A DNA stretch of 64,000 nt from Plantago ovata. Its lineage: Eukaryota; Streptophyta; Magnoliopsida; Lamiales; Plantaginaceae. The position numbers and the translations under genes are program-made. Location: positions 101,926,942 through 101,990,941 of the forward strand of contig CM051455.1 of assembly GCA_028274465.1 (NCBI GenBank), written 5' to 3'. The notes under the pieces were generated by a model. It saw only the letters and a program-made list of their open reading frames with translations, did no database searches and was not told where the DNA came from. Shown piece by piece: positions 11,339-23,099 of the stretch (positions within the stretch are counted from its first letter, which is position 1; each line of letters opens with the position of its first letter).

Positions 11339-11957
11339 CCCAGATTGAAAAATCGAAAATTCTATTGACCAAGTAGCAATTTTCGAAAACCGAAGGACTT
11401 AATTGTAATTTTAAAACCTTGGAGGTGTTAAATTTAAAATTCGAAAGTAGAAGGACTAATTTACAATAAACAATAAATTGATAAATTACAAATAAGCCAT
11501 TTAACTTTATACTAATTAAATTTAACCCCTATAGTTAAAAACAATTACAATTAAATCATATTTATATTCAAAATATAAAATTCAATCCTCAAAATTTCCA
11601 AAATTCGATTTTGGGTCCAACCTGAAAAAAAAATATATATTTATTAAAACATGGGACGGGACCTAGTCCCGTCCCCACGGTGCCTACGGCCCGGGCGCAC
11701 GGTGCCCGCGGCACGCGGGTGCAGGCGCCCGGATACCTGCGTCCCGCAGGTACCCGGGTGCCCGCGGCACACGGGCGCCTAGCGCCCGGTCATAATATAT
11801 ATATTTTAATTTTTATTTTTTTTTTTTGAAAAATATAAATTCTAAATTTATATAAAAACAAAACTTTTGAAAATCGAATTAATCATAGAATCAATTGCAT
11901 CCACATATCTACAAAATCATACAATATATATACGTATATACGTAATCAATTAACCTC
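11339..11957 (-). other. Leader region of the Angela-like element; no gene
   Basis: AT-rich sequence just downstream (on the minus strand) of a primer-binding site and 5' LTR. No coding frame is visible. It carries one sharply GC-rich palindromic island, annotated separately. Confidence 0.5.
11653..11792. repeat. GC-rich palindromic island
   Basis: About 140 bp of GC-rich sequence inside AT-rich DNA. It opens with a perfect inverted repeat, arms GGGACGGGAC and GTCCCGTCCC with a 3-nt loop (11653-11675). A second hairpin at 11735-11751 has arms ACCTGC and GCAGGT. Words such as GCCCGCGGCAC and CCCGGGTGC repeat between them. Confidence 0.85.
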
Positions 11958-11969
11958 GCTCTGATACCA
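11958..11969 (-). other. Primer-binding site (tRNA-Met type)
   Basis: On the minus strand the sequence is TGGTATCAGAGC, one base inside the LTR edge at 11971. It is the common initiator-Met primer site of plant copia elements, and it shows that the adjacent LTR is the 5' LTR of a minus-strand element. Confidence 0.9.
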
Positions 11970-11970
11970 C

Positions 11971-14061
11971 TGTAAGAAAATATGGTCAGAGTTACCCCTA
12001 GGGTACGCTACGGAATTTTAAAAAATTTCTTAACATACAGGTTAATTGATTATGTATATGTCGTATATATATAAACACGTCAATTAGAAGACTAACCTGA
12101 CTTCCAAAGCAGCTTCCAAGTCTTCATAATATTCCTGTGTATCTTCTCCTTCGTCGAAGTCGAAGATATCTGCAATACTCTGATTATCTGCAAGACAATA
12201 AAAGTTAGTTTCCAGCTCCTAGAACCTCAACCTTAGTATCCACGGATGAACAACCTATCGGAAGAATGCTAGGATATTCTTTGTGTGACCAAGAAGACGG
12301 GGCGGCGATTCCTCCGGCAGAGGTGGCGCGTGTGGAGGCTTATAGAGGAGGGGAGAGCTTTTTATTTTCTCTAAGAAAACTGGGTAGAATAACTAAGAAA
12401 GTCTATGTCAAAAGCTCTCTAATAGTCTACTATATATAGTAGTCAATAGAAGCCTAAAGCATAAGCAATTAGACTTCGTAAAGGAATAAGAATCTAATTC
12501 TTATCGCACAAGGAAACCAATATCAAGTCGATTCATTCCCAATCAAATTAAAACTCAATCAGGAAAATCCAACTTATCCCTTGGACTTCTAATAGAGGAA
12601 GGAGTCGAACTCCTTCCCCTATCCAGCCACGCGCGCGCGCGCGCTCTCCCTGGGACACTAGTTGGGTCCCGATTTTGGGACCCACTTATAGTTCTAAGGC
12701 AATTCAAACTCCAAGTAGATTTTGCCCAAGTGCATATGTTAATTCTAAATTAACATATCCTTTCAAATCAAACCTCTATTATATTTCCAAAATATAATCT
12801 TTAATTGTATTTACATAAAATACAATTAATCAGCCAATTCAATTAATAATTCCAAATCATTAATTGAGCCATGAAATATTATAATTAATTCCAAATCAAT
12901 TATAATCCATCAATCACAACTAATTCCAAATTAATTGCGATTACATCTTCAAGGATATTCTAATAAACTGAATCACCACATAGTGTGACCCATAGGGCCT
13001 CATCGTATTAAGCAAGTCCTAGACTAGGCAACATGGAATTCCTAGACGGTTCCATTTGCAATATTAATACATGAGGACGTTTGAGAGATTTCTCAAAGCC
13101 AACCCTTTAGTTGTGAAGCCTGTTGCGCTCAACGCGGCGATGGTAACGTCCCTTCATCTGACTTGCTCGAATGTATCTAGGATCGATGAAGTGTCTATCC
13201 CAATATTACATCCACGGGCGTCTCAGGGAGTTGCTTGGTTAAGATATACTTATGACCATCATAATATATCATTTGCACTGGCCAGTGACTTTACCAACAC
13301 AACTATGCAGACTATGAGCAGTACTCACATGTGCTACACTTGAGAGATGAATCCTTCACAGAATCACTTATAATCCCCATTTGTATGTAGCCATAATCCT
13401 GGATCGTGTCTTAGGTCAACTGCTTATTCAGAGCTGACATCGACGGGTCCACCAAGGATATGGGGCAACAAATGTGACGATAAAGTCCTGTAAGTACAAA
13501 GGACGACTGGCATCACTTCGACAACTTACCGGTTCCCATAGACACTTCGGTGTAGAGTATACATCGATGGGAGTGTCCGGTGGGTACTTTCATTGTTCGA
13601 TAATCCTTCTTTGAACAACTATGCGCAGTTATGGGAACGTTTCTCGATTGTCCAACAATCCGTTCCGTGACCGTGGGATCGACTCACACTTGCTCCAACA
13701 AGTATAACCTCCACGCATACTAGTCTCGTCTGGTTCATTCAGACCCCTACATCCGAGATGAACCTCGACTAGGGAGAGTTTGGGATAGATGATAACTCAC
13801 ATAGCTCCCACTATCTGTGTGATCGGTCATCTATCCGAGGGGACATGTTTAATCAATACAGACAGTAATAGAGATATGACATGTTGCATGCCTGGTGTAA
13901 TATAAATATGAAAGCGATACTCAATAGTAAAAGCAACAAACATATATTATATTACGTTGACCTGTGTAATAGTACATATATGCCCTCTATAAGGGCACTA
14001 TGCCCTCTATAAGGGCACTATGCCCTTAGTAAGGACTGTCTCTAGGACATATACGCTATCA
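11971..14061 (-). repeat. Angela-like copia 5' LTR, copy 1
   Basis: A 2091 bp LTR, plus-strand ends TGTAAGAAAATATGG and GCTATCA. Close copies start at 58154 and 61011. It inserted within a Tat pol fragment: the frame ELEEYQVI at 14062 runs straight into the LTR end. It contains a GCGCGCGC microsatellite (about 12633-12644) and, at its outer end, three short repeats of TGCCCTCTATAAGGGCACTA type (13980-14035). The TSD would be ATTAC, but the partner end is lost at the gap. Confidence 0.88.
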
Positions 14062-14155
14062 ATTACTTGGTACTCTTCAAGCTCCTTGAATTCTCCAACC
14101 AGGCTTCCTTTCGCTTGCCTTAGAGTGGCTTTCCTTCGCCTAAGTGTCGGACTTG
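14062..14155 (-). pseudogene. Tat protease-RT linker fragment
   Basis: The minus-strand frame reads RRRKATLRQAKGSLVG and KELEEYQVI, matching the linker of the first Tat element (RRRKAVQRKEQSLAV...KELEEYQVI near 10325-10400). It is a small scrap of a second Tat-type pol, cut by the Angela-like LTR at 14061. The rest of that pol is not in place. Confidence 0.7.
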
Positions 14156-14749
14156 TAAACATGTTGCTGCTTTTCCATGTGTAAGCTTCCACCGCTAAAG
14201 TTGTAAAGTGAGCGACCAGCTCTTAATTGTTGTAATATGATACTCCTTCGTTCGTGTAGTCTCTGAGACTTGGCCTTGTTGTAGACTTGAAAATTGTTGT
14301 AATTGTTGTTCGAAATGCACCTCGGACAGCTTTGAATGGTCAAGTTGTAAATTTGATGATCATTTTGATCATTCTTCTCTCGAAAAAATTCAAATGAATA
14401 GACATTCAAATCATGTTGGAGGAGCGACTTGTTGATAACCTCGGAGAGAGGACACTCGATGTCCTAGCAACTTCTGAGGGATAACTTCTCTGGAAGGTCA
14501 TCGGTCCTAGGACCTTCTTTTTCCTTTTGCCTACCCTTCTCAATAGAACGCTTATCGTTGCATCCGTTTGTACTAACAACCTTTGGGGGAGTATACTCTC
14601 TTTTGGACCGGAGGACAAGTGCTTTTCGAGGAGATAGGTCCTTTGCCCCAACTTTTGAAAAACTTTCCGGACACCCAAAATCTTTTGTTCTCATTTTAAT
14701 TTTCTAAGAACACAACATTTTTTCATCCTCCGGAGGATTTTTGGCCCGA
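14156..14749. other. Unassigned Tat-type non-coding DNA, left of nested element
   Basis: No gene recognised. From about 14430 the style (GGAGGA, GGACACTC, TCCTCCGGAGGA words) matches 23100-23700 across the nested element, as expected if both are halves of one interrupted region. Confidence 0.45.
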
Positions 14750-14754
14750 GGATA

Positions 14755-16009
14755 TGATGAACGCGCTGGTGTCGTGTTCCAACGCGAACGGATCAAATAA
14801 ATTTGTAATTAAACCAAAGGCAATCCACAACTACAACGAAAACCGTAGTGTAGCAGTAGAATGACTCGAGTGTCGTTCTCTCAGGACTATAACTAGCTTT
14901 ATCTATTTAACAAGAGAATATAAACAGCAGACAGATAGCAGAGGGGTTTTTCTAACAGATAATGGAGATTGGTGATAGTATGATCCTTCTTAACATAACG
15001 GGTCGATAATCATGCATAAATTCCTCGGTCTTGCATAGAGATCTTTGAATCAATCTAGTGTCCTGTTGCAAATATTAAGCACTACGAAGATAATTGGTCT
15101 GACAAGTCAATCACTATTGTCCTAATGTGTTCCGTAATTATTCAACACTACGAAGATAATTGGTCTGATGGTCGACAAGTGTCCAATTGTGCATAATAAT
15201 TAATACAACATACGAGAATTTAGGTTGTGCCTGATCAACGAAATAAAGCAATGACACGGAGTATAATGCGCGATATAGCCATTAGCATGATTATCTTCCC
15301 TTCGCTAAGAATTCACATACTACCACCAACGATAAGTTTAGCTACTCATAATAGGCATGCAATCAATAGAAATCATAGAAGAAAACATATTGAAAGATAT
15401 ATAAAATAAGTAGATTAAACTGTAAGATACAAGTTACCGAAGGTTGTCAATCTCCGAAGAATTGCGATCCTACGAGCTCCAATCCGCTATGAAAAAGTGT
15501 CCCCTAAGCTACGGAACTCCCAAGACAGGCCCCGGGAAGTTCATACCTAAAACTATAGATAGAGGTGAGAAAGTAGGTCTGGAAAGATATGATTTTCGGA
15601 GAAAACTGAGCAACTATATATAGGCCCCGAAATACCACGGGACGGATCGCCCCACACGCCCGGCGTTTCGCCCCAGCTGCGCGGCAGTTCGCCCGGCGGC
15701 TTTTTCGCGGAATTCCGCGTTTTCGACGCGGTTTTGGATTTCTTCCCCTTTTCGGACTCGGTTTCTGACTTCTAGTAGCCTTCTAACCTCCATATTCGGC
15801 CCCTAGGCTTCTGGAACACCAATTCCTTGTCAACTTCAATATAATTGCCCGGAAATCTTCGAATTTCAACCAAAACCTGTAAAATAAAATCTAAAGGGAA
15901 ACGTGACACTATTCTAATAAAATGCATTAAAATATAGCTAAATTAACATAGAGGATAGCTAAAATAGGTGAAAAAGACTCGAATGAAAGTGTAAAATACA
16001 CATTCATCA
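14755..16009 (-). repeat. 3' LTR of the Athila-like element
   Basis: 1255 bp, plus-strand ends TGATGAACGC and TTCATCA. It is nearly identical to the LTR at 21786-23094 apart from point changes and two indels: a roughly 20-bp stretch of the GGCGGTTCGCC block near 15660, and about 40 bp near 15810, both absent here. On the minus strand a G-rich polypurine tract (GGTTTGGGGAGT) lies immediately before it at 16010-16021. Confidence 0.92.
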
Positions 16010-17979
16010 AACTCCCCAAACCGAACCTTTGCTTGTCCTCAAGCAACTAAGCTAGACTCTAATACAAAAAACATGCAAGACACAAAATGGAGTCTCATGC
16101 CAAATAAAATGAACTAATCTACTGAATCTACCAAAAAACATATGAACAAAAACCATATAAATCAAAGCATGAATATAGGTTGAAGAATACCTCGATTGAC
16201 TTATACACATCCACATAAGCACTTATGTAAAGACAAGATAGTCTCTCGTAACATTCTCTACCTGGACCTAGTCAGTGACGACGTAATGAAGCATGCTAAG
16301 ATACGAATGGTTGCCCCGTGCCTATGAAACTGAGGACTTACTGCTGTTCCACCATGTTAAGACTTTTCCTCAAAAGAGGTCGAACCAGTACTGGCTCTCA
16401 TCAAATGAAGGAGGGTTCCCTATAAAGATAACTCTCCCCTATTCTACTCATCTCTCAAGTAAAGTCTTAAGCTATTCACCACTTCCGGAATGGCAGGACG
16501 AGGGTGGTCTAGAACAGATGACACTCAAGACAAAAAATAGAAAAAACACGATTACGAACATTACGAGAATTGAAAATAAGACTCAACACTTTGCTAAACT
16601 GCTATTTGGTTTTCTTTTTTGGACCCTTCCTTTGCTTTTTTGGGGTCTTTTCTTTTTTCTTCTTTTTTTCTTTCCAAATTTTTTTTTCTTTTTCTTTTTC
16701 TCTTCTTTTTCTGGAATTTTTTCTTTCTTTTTTTTCGATTTTTCTAGCCAGCAGTAGCATAACAAAGAGAGAAACAAAATGACTCACACGACTTCCCCAA
16801 ACCTATTCGAAAGAATAGGTTGGAGCACAAAAAATCACGGAAAAGGAAAAATAAACTCACGATACGAAAATGAAAAACAGAAACAAGTCTATGATGGTGT
16901 AACCCCCTCCCCAAACCTATTCGGAAGAATAGGTTATAAACAAAGGATCACACAACCTCACACTACCTCCTTCCTAGGCATTTAGCAATCTCAAAGCATG
17001 GTGAAGACTTGTTGCCTCTTAGGTACATAATTACTCGGGAAAACAACCATAAGACTCTAACATGCATCATCCTATTATAAAGGCTTTCGTGAACCGCAGT
17101 AGAGAAAACACCACTAAGTGATGTCGAGACTACCAAGCTTAACTAAGTGCAATACATATATGTGACAAGCCAAGCGAGAAAAACCTCAAACAAATTCATA
17201 GAGATGAAGCATACGATTAATGGCATAATTAGTTGATCTACCCAATAAAAACGTTCAAAAAATTCGGCAATAAACTCCATATAAAACATGCAAAACTATC
17301 CTAGGATGAATGTAGTGAATGCAACCTAAAAAATATATAAGAAAGCAGTAAACGTGCAAATGCAAATGCAGACGGATAAAGCATGCGAGGTACTATACTC
17401 ATCCTACCAATCCCAAGCTCCAAACTAACAACATCAGATCACTTAAATCCCATCCCCCCTCATGAAATTAACGCTAGTCCCTAGCAGTAAGAAAATGAGG
17501 AAATAAGATGTGATACTAGATGTTACCCCATGGTTTGGCCTCGGTCGGCTGAGTATGCTGCTTGTGAGTTATTGGGCCTGCTCTGGGAGCTTTATAGGTG
17601 GTCATCAGGTCTTCTGGTAGGTGTGGTAGTTCCATTTATAGGCCGGACAGGAACAACTCCTCCATTAGAATCATCATTGCCCGTATGGCCTTCATTGTCA
17701 CTACTGTCATAACCATCGTCACCAGTAGAGTTGCATCGTCGAATAGAATCCTCAAGATTAGCCGCCGCTGTTATGGAATCTTCCATCCTGTAGCCCTCCA
17801 ATAGGTTGTGAACTGTTGAAGGGGAAAGGGCAATGGTATCAGGACCTCCCCCTCCAACGTTTTACACCACGAGAAGGTTTCAGTGAGCTGCTCGGATACT
17901 CAGAAGTCTTCTACCATTTTTTTCAATGTCGACCACATTCTCTACGGTTGATGCGACCGATGTCTATATGATGCTCCCT
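16010..17979. other. 3' non-coding region of the Athila-like element
   Basis: No gene. A long pyrimidine tract lies at about 16608-16745 (T-rich with C). Two near-identical hairpins lie at 16799-16820 and 16914-16935: 9-bp arms AACCTATTC and GAATAGGTT around 4-nt loops GAAA and GGAA. Confidence 0.7.
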
Positions 17980-18399
17980 TTAGAGGCAGGCAAGGGGTGC
18001 CCCAACGAGGGACTGGGTACCCATGTCATTATGTTTTGGAACCAAGCTAGCGCTTCGGAATCTTCTAGCAACTACGAACTCAAGATTGAATCCATCGCGG
18101 CTAGAATGTTCCGGTGCCTTCCAGTTCACTCGAACTTTGCAGTCCTCGTGATGGAGTGTTGACGTAATAATGGTTTCTGTCCCTTCGGTGGTGCATGAAT
18201 AGGCATAGGAGTCCTTACTCCAGGTGTACTCTAGCTCCTCCTCTTGGATAATCCACGACGTTGTTGCAAAACCCCTTGGCTCGAACGCACATCTAGCGAG
18301 GTCACCTTTCTTGACATGGTTCTTCACAGCGATCATACGGGAATGCTCCTTTCCCTTGGTATGGTTCCTACAAACAGCAGTTAGTACCTCGTATGACAC
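17980..18399 (-). CDS. Unrecognised 139-codon ORF in the Athila-like element
   Basis: Minus-strand open frame, start at 18399. It shows EHSRMIAVKNHVKKGDLARC, FATTSWIIQEEELEYTW, a TSTLHHEDCKVRVNW segment and several Cys/His, but no motif I can name. Its place downstream of gag-protease is where Athila elements carry pol and then an env-like frame. It may be a leftover of that region, a captured host fragment, or chance. Confidence 0.25.
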   Translation of the reverse strand: MSYEVLTAVCRNHTKGKEHSRMIAVKNHVKKGDLARCAFEPRGFATTSWIIQEEELEYTWSKDSYAYSCTTEGTETIITSTLHHEDCKVRVNWKAPEHSSRDGFNLEFVVARRFRSASLVPKHNDMGTQSLVGAPLACL

Positions 18400-19462
18400 A
18401 AAACTGACTCATGCATATGCTAGTGTAAGAACGAAATAATCAAGTGATAAAATCAACAATCGAGCTCCCCAAATCGTAATGTCTAGTCTAGCTTCTTCAT
18501 TATGCAACATACCAGTGTAACTACTACATGCAGTACATCACATTATGCTCTTACTAGACAACCAATATCCTAGATAACAAGGCTCAATTCATACCATAGT
18601 AGCGAAAAATTCTACCATCATAAGTCCTCATACTCAACAATTAAGCATACAATCGTCAAATCCACCAACATTACATCAATAGACACAATCATATGCAAAA
18701 AATCAAAGATAAAGACATATTGCATAACAAGATATATCATCTAGTAGCAAAATACCCAAATCCACAATCCAAGCAAAATTGAGCATGCAATTGATAGTAA
18801 ATAACATGTCTAATCATGCAAACAACATACCCATGCATCAAATAAGCATAATTGAAGCTCAAATTAGAAAACCCCCAAATTCGAAAATTAGGGTTCTAAG
18901 GATGATACCTCATATCTGAAAATCTAACGCATTAGGACGAAATCTGTTCGGATGGGATGATAGATCATGTAATAGGCTTCGAATTAAGCTAAAGAACACT
19001 CAATTTGGTCAAGAAATGAAGAAGTTATGAAGATTTGAAGATGAAATCGCGTTTTTCAGGTTTTTTGGGAGGAGGAATGATGATATATGAAGAAAATGAG
19101 GTTTTGGGGAAAAAATCCGCGTTTTTGAAGATCTGGAGCCGTGGGGCGGTTCGCCCCCCACGGGGCGGTTCGCCCCCACGTGGGGCGGTTCGCCCCGTGC
19201 TCCCCAATGCGGGGAGACGGTTCCCGACGTCAGAAAATGCGGTTTTAATCTCCGAAACCAATTTTTTCAAAAAAAACCACTCGAAAAATCTCACTCAAAC
19301 ATAAGCACATACGACACAAACAAGAACAAATTCGCATATGAGAAGCAAATAGTTCAAGAATGAATGCATGCAGAAAAGCAGTAATAGAAAGCGATAAAAA
19401 TTTCGGGTTGCCTCCCGGATAGCGTCATTGTTTAAAGTTTTTGACTCGACTCCTGTCTGCGC
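18400..19462. other. Non-coding segment with GGGGCGGTTCGCCCC palindromes
   Basis: Mostly AT-rich without a gene. At 19141-19200 there are three closely spaced copies of the palindromic word GGGGCGGTTCGCCCC. The same word family occurs in the element's LTRs (15640-15690, 22670-22745) and in the solo LTR at 53570-53630. Confidence 0.75.
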
Positions 19463-21616
19463 CTATCTCTTCTTTTTGCGGGTACTAGGCTTCCCCTTCA
19501 TTGATCTCCTTTCCATGCCACGAACCTGTGAATAAGAAAGAATATAGGCTGCAAGACCACAGTAGTGAGTAGTAATATCAGGTGGTTCAGGTGGATGAGG
19601 TATGGCTTGCAACACATGTTGCTTGCCATCCACTTCGATAGTGCAAGTTCTTTGGTAGATGTCCATCACGGAGCGTAGTTTAGTCAAGAATGTTTGCCCT
19701 AAGAGTATGACATCCCCCGTTCCAGGTGCAGATGCCGGCATAACTACAAAATTGGTGTATATAGATGCTTCACCAATCTTGACCAACACATTTTTAACAA
19801 CGCCTTCAGGTCTCATAAAGGATCCATCCGCCAGTTGCACAATAGCCCTTTGCTCAGATAGTTTCCCAAGGTTGCTCTTTTCAAACACATTCAAAGGAAT
19901 TATATTTGAGTAGGATCCCGTGTCTAGTGTGGCACGGACATCTTCAAGCTCACCAATCCCTACCTTAACATCGAAACTTTTAGGGAGTGGTTTGGGATCC
20001 TCTTGCTCCTCATCACTTATGTCAGAACCAAGGTCCTTCTCTTCTTCCTCAGCCTGTAGAAGTTCTTCCTTCATGCAACACTCGCACCTAACAACCTTCT
20101 TGATGGTGATTTCGTCAGGTACATCACCAGCCAATGTAATGGCATTCGACTTCACAGTGTTGCTAGGCAGTTTGCCTTGCTCCCTACTTGCTCCTCGGTC
20201 GATCAATTCTTGCATCTTTTGATGGGCAAGCCTAGTGCTCTCTTCCAACCTATCGAGCCTTGCCCTAGTCTTCTCGGAATCTTCTTCATAACGTTTGAGA
20301 AAACTTTGTGTGCGATCGACCATCTTTTGCAAGTTCTCCATCAGTTGAGCCAACTTCGACTTCGGTGGCTCTTTCGGAGCGGGGTTTTCGCAGTGATCAT
20401 TACCATAGTTTAGCCTACTACGGTCTTGGTTAGGTCCATAAGTTTGGTTAGCCGGTGCATATCCTTGATTGTTACGGTATCCTCTTCTCCAAAATCCACC
20501 TCGAGGATTCCTACCGTCTTGTCCGTAGCTAACTTCTTGAGTACCAAATTTCGTAGCAAAGGCTTCTTCTTCGCCTCCTCGAGCCCAGTTGCCATCATCG
20601 TATGCCAGCTCCGATCTACACATATGAGCCCCATGCCCATAGTTCTTGTATATTCGGCATACTTCGTTCGAAACAGTTGTTCCGGTGGCGCTCTTCAGGA
20701 CTTGCTTCAATTCGTTGGTAAAGCAATCGAATTGATCCCCATTCCCCCTATACATAGGGGCTTCTTGAGTCGGTGGAGCTTCAGGTCCACGTCTCCTAAC
20801 CATTGCTCTTTGGTCCTTGAACTGCGAACCCTTAGCAAGCCTTTCGAAAACCGCCTAGAAGGCTTCTGCGGTTTCCTCCCAAATATTGCCTCGGCATTGG
20901 AAATCCACCACTTGTTGGTTCTCGAAGGTTAGTCCATTGTAGAAGTGTTGGACTAGGTCGGAAAGTTCAAAACCATGGTGAGGGCACTTGTTCGTGAGAT
21001 CTTGGAACCTCTTGAACACGGTGTAGATGGTCTCATCATAGTCCTGCTTGAATCCAGTGATCTGCGCCTTAAGCGCGGTAGTCAAGGTGTGAGGGAAGTA
21101 TTTCTCCATGAAAGCTGAAAAAACCTTTTCCCAAGTGTCCAGCGAGCCTGCTGGAAGAGAACTTAACCATGACTTGGCTCTGTCGCCAAGTCCCATAGCA
21201 AAAACCTTCATCCTCAACTCATCCGTTGTTATGTCAGCTCCGGGTCGTGGGAGTTGGTTGACGAAATCATCGATATCGGGCAAGTACCCCATCACATCTT
21301 CCCTTGATAATCCATAGAACCTCGGAAGTTGTTGGAATGCGTGGTTCTTGATCTCCAGATCTCGGGTTGCAGACGAAAGAACAATCGCCGGTCCCCTCAT
21401 ACGATCCTTGGTGGGTTGAACCCATGCCTTCAGTGGTCTAGCTTCTGCCATTCCGTCGATTTCCTTGAAGAGACTGAGTAGAGATTCAGAGAAATCGGTT
21501 TCCTCTGTTTCCTCTAGTGCGCGCCTTTCAAGTAGTCGCCTTCTCTGGTGGTAGACTCTGTCGATCTCAGCAATTGAATCAGCAAACGGTGTTCCTGCAG
21601 AACGTGTATGCGGCAT
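19463..21616 (-). pseudogene. Gag-protease of the Athila-like element, one in-frame stop
   Basis: A single minus-strand frame from ATG at 21616 to 19463, interrupted only by a TAG at about 20853-20855. The N-terminal half is a retrotransposon gag: LPRFYGLSREDVMGYLPDID, DRAKSWLSSLPAGSLDTWE, FMEKYFP and FKRFQDLTNKCPHHGFE. A damaged zinc knuckle (CRIYKNYGHGAHMC, second Cys replaced) follows. The C-terminal half is acidic, then has an aspartic protease motif (VRATLDTGSYSNIIPL, later VILLGQTFL) and ends in a basic GKPSTRKKKR tail. There is no RT behind the protease, so the polyprotein ends there by design or by deletion. Suppressing the one TAG would restore the frame; it may be a simple inactivating mutation. 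Confidence 0.85.
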
Positions 21617-21767
21617 ACACTATCTGTAATAGACTAGGAAAGGTGATTAGAAACAGACTAGGAAAGCAGTATTAGAGAGAGATTAAAAAGGAAAACTAAA
21701 ACTAGTAGAATTAGGAATCTAAAGCTGTAAATATAAACAAATTAAACAGAAAAAAGGAGTATAGTCC

Positions 21768-21785
21768 CCGGCAACGGCGCCAATT
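21768..21785 (-). other. Primer-binding site (tRNA-Asp type)
   Basis: On the minus strand, TTGGCGCCGTTGCCGGGG lies two bases inside the LTR edge. This is the usual tRNA-Asp primer site of Athila elements and supports both the family and the orientation. Confidence 0.85.
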
Positions 21786-23094
21786 TGATGAACGCGCTGG
21801 TGTCGTGTTCCAACGCGAACGGATCAAATAAATTTGTAATTAAGCCAAAGGCAATCCACAACTACAACGAAAACCGTAGTGTAGCAGTAGAATGACTCGA
21901 GTGTCGTTCTCTCAGGACTATAACTAGCTTTATCTATTTAACAAGAGAATATAAATAGCAGGCAGATAGCAGAGGGGTTTTTCTAACAGATAATGGAGAT
22001 TGGTGATAGTATGATCCTTCTTAACATAACGGGTCGATAATCATGCATAAATTCCTCGGTCTTGCATAGAGATCTTTGAATCAATCTAGTGTCCTGTTGC
22101 AAATATTAAGCACTACGAAGATAATTGGTCTGACAAGTCAATCACTATTGTCCTAATGTGTTCCGTAATTATTCAACACTACGAAGATAATTGGTCTGAT
22201 GGTCGACAAGTGTCCAATTGTTCATAATAATTAATACAACATACGAGAATTTAGGTTGTGCCTGATCAACGAAATAAAGCAATGACACGGAGTATAATGC
22301 GCGATATAGCCATTAGCATGATTATCTCCCCTTCGCTAAGAATTCACATACTACCACCAACGATAAGTTTAGCTACTCATAATAGGCATGCAATCAATAG
22401 AAATCATAGAAGAAAACATATTGAAAGATATATAAAATAAGTAGATTAAACTGTACGATACAAGTTACCGAAGGTTGTCAATCTCCGAAGAATTGCGATC
22501 CTACGAGCTCCAATCCGCTATGAAAAAGTGTCCCCTAAGCTACGGAACTCCCAGGACAGGCCCCGAGAAGTTCCTACCTAAAACTATAGAGAGAGGTGAG
22601 AAAGTAGGTCTGGAAAGATATGATTTTCGGAGAAAACTGAGCAACTATATATAGGCCCCGAAATACCACGGGGCGGTTCGGCCCACACGCCCGGCGGTTC
22701 GCCCGGTGTGGGGCGGTTCGCCCTAGCTGCGCTGCGGTTCGCCCGGCGGCTTTTTCGCGGAATTCCGCGTTTTCGATGCGGTTTTGGATTTCTTCCCCTT
22801 TTCGGACTCGGTTTCTGACTTCTAGTAGCCTTCTAACCTCCAGATTCGGCCCCTAGACTTCAAATCCTATCCGAAAACTTTCAGATACTCCAAATAGGCT
22901 TATGGAACACCAATTCCTTGTCAACTTCAATATAATTTCCCGGAAATCTTCGAATTTCAATCAAAACCTGTAAAATAAAATCTAAAGGGAAACGTGACAC
23001 TATTCTAATAAAATGCATTAAAATATAGCTACATAGAGGATAGCTAAAATAGGTGAAAAAGACTCGAATGAAAGTGTAAAATACACATTCATCA
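21786..23094 (-). repeat. 5' LTR of the Athila-like element
   Basis: 1309 bp. It is longer than the 3' copy because it keeps an extra GGTGTGGGGCGGTTCGCCC block near 22705 and a segment of about 40 bp near 22865-22900. A likely TATA (CTATATATAGG on the plus strand, self-complementary) is near 22645. The outer end abuts the GGATA duplication at 23095. Confidence 0.92.
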
Positions 23095-23099
23095 GGATA

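Larger units (their letters stand above)
14755..23094 (-). mobile_element. Athila-like non-autonomous LTR retrotransposon (gag-protease only)
   Basis: 8340 bp with LTRs at 14755-16009 and 21786-23094, flanked by a perfect 5-bp duplication GGATA (14750-14754 and 23095-23099). A tRNA-Asp-type primer site and a gag with Athila-like features place it near Athila. Coding capacity stops after the protease: no RT, RNase H or integrase motif is visible in any frame between 16010 and 19462. It would therefore need pol supplied in trans. Confidence 0.88.

Noticed and set aside
11139-11372. Open frames running across the Ns
   Set aside because: They are artefacts of reading through the assembly gap.
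12301-12430. Similarity among 12301, 58490 and 61370 suggesting a gene family
   Set aside because: All three are the same internal part of the Angela-like LTR.
13071-13343. A conserved frame (MRTFERFLKAN...) also seen at 59274 and 62155
   Set aside because: It recurs only because these are three copies of one LTR; the frame ends differ and there is no protein signature.
15227-15409. A 60-codon frame repeated at 22258 (and complemented near 53690-54001)
   Set aside because: It lies inside the LTRs of one family and reflects LTR similarity, not a gene.
16293-16782. Plus-strand open frames rich in Phe and Ser
   Set aside because: They arise from a long pyrimidine tract inside the Athila-like element; no domain and low complexity.
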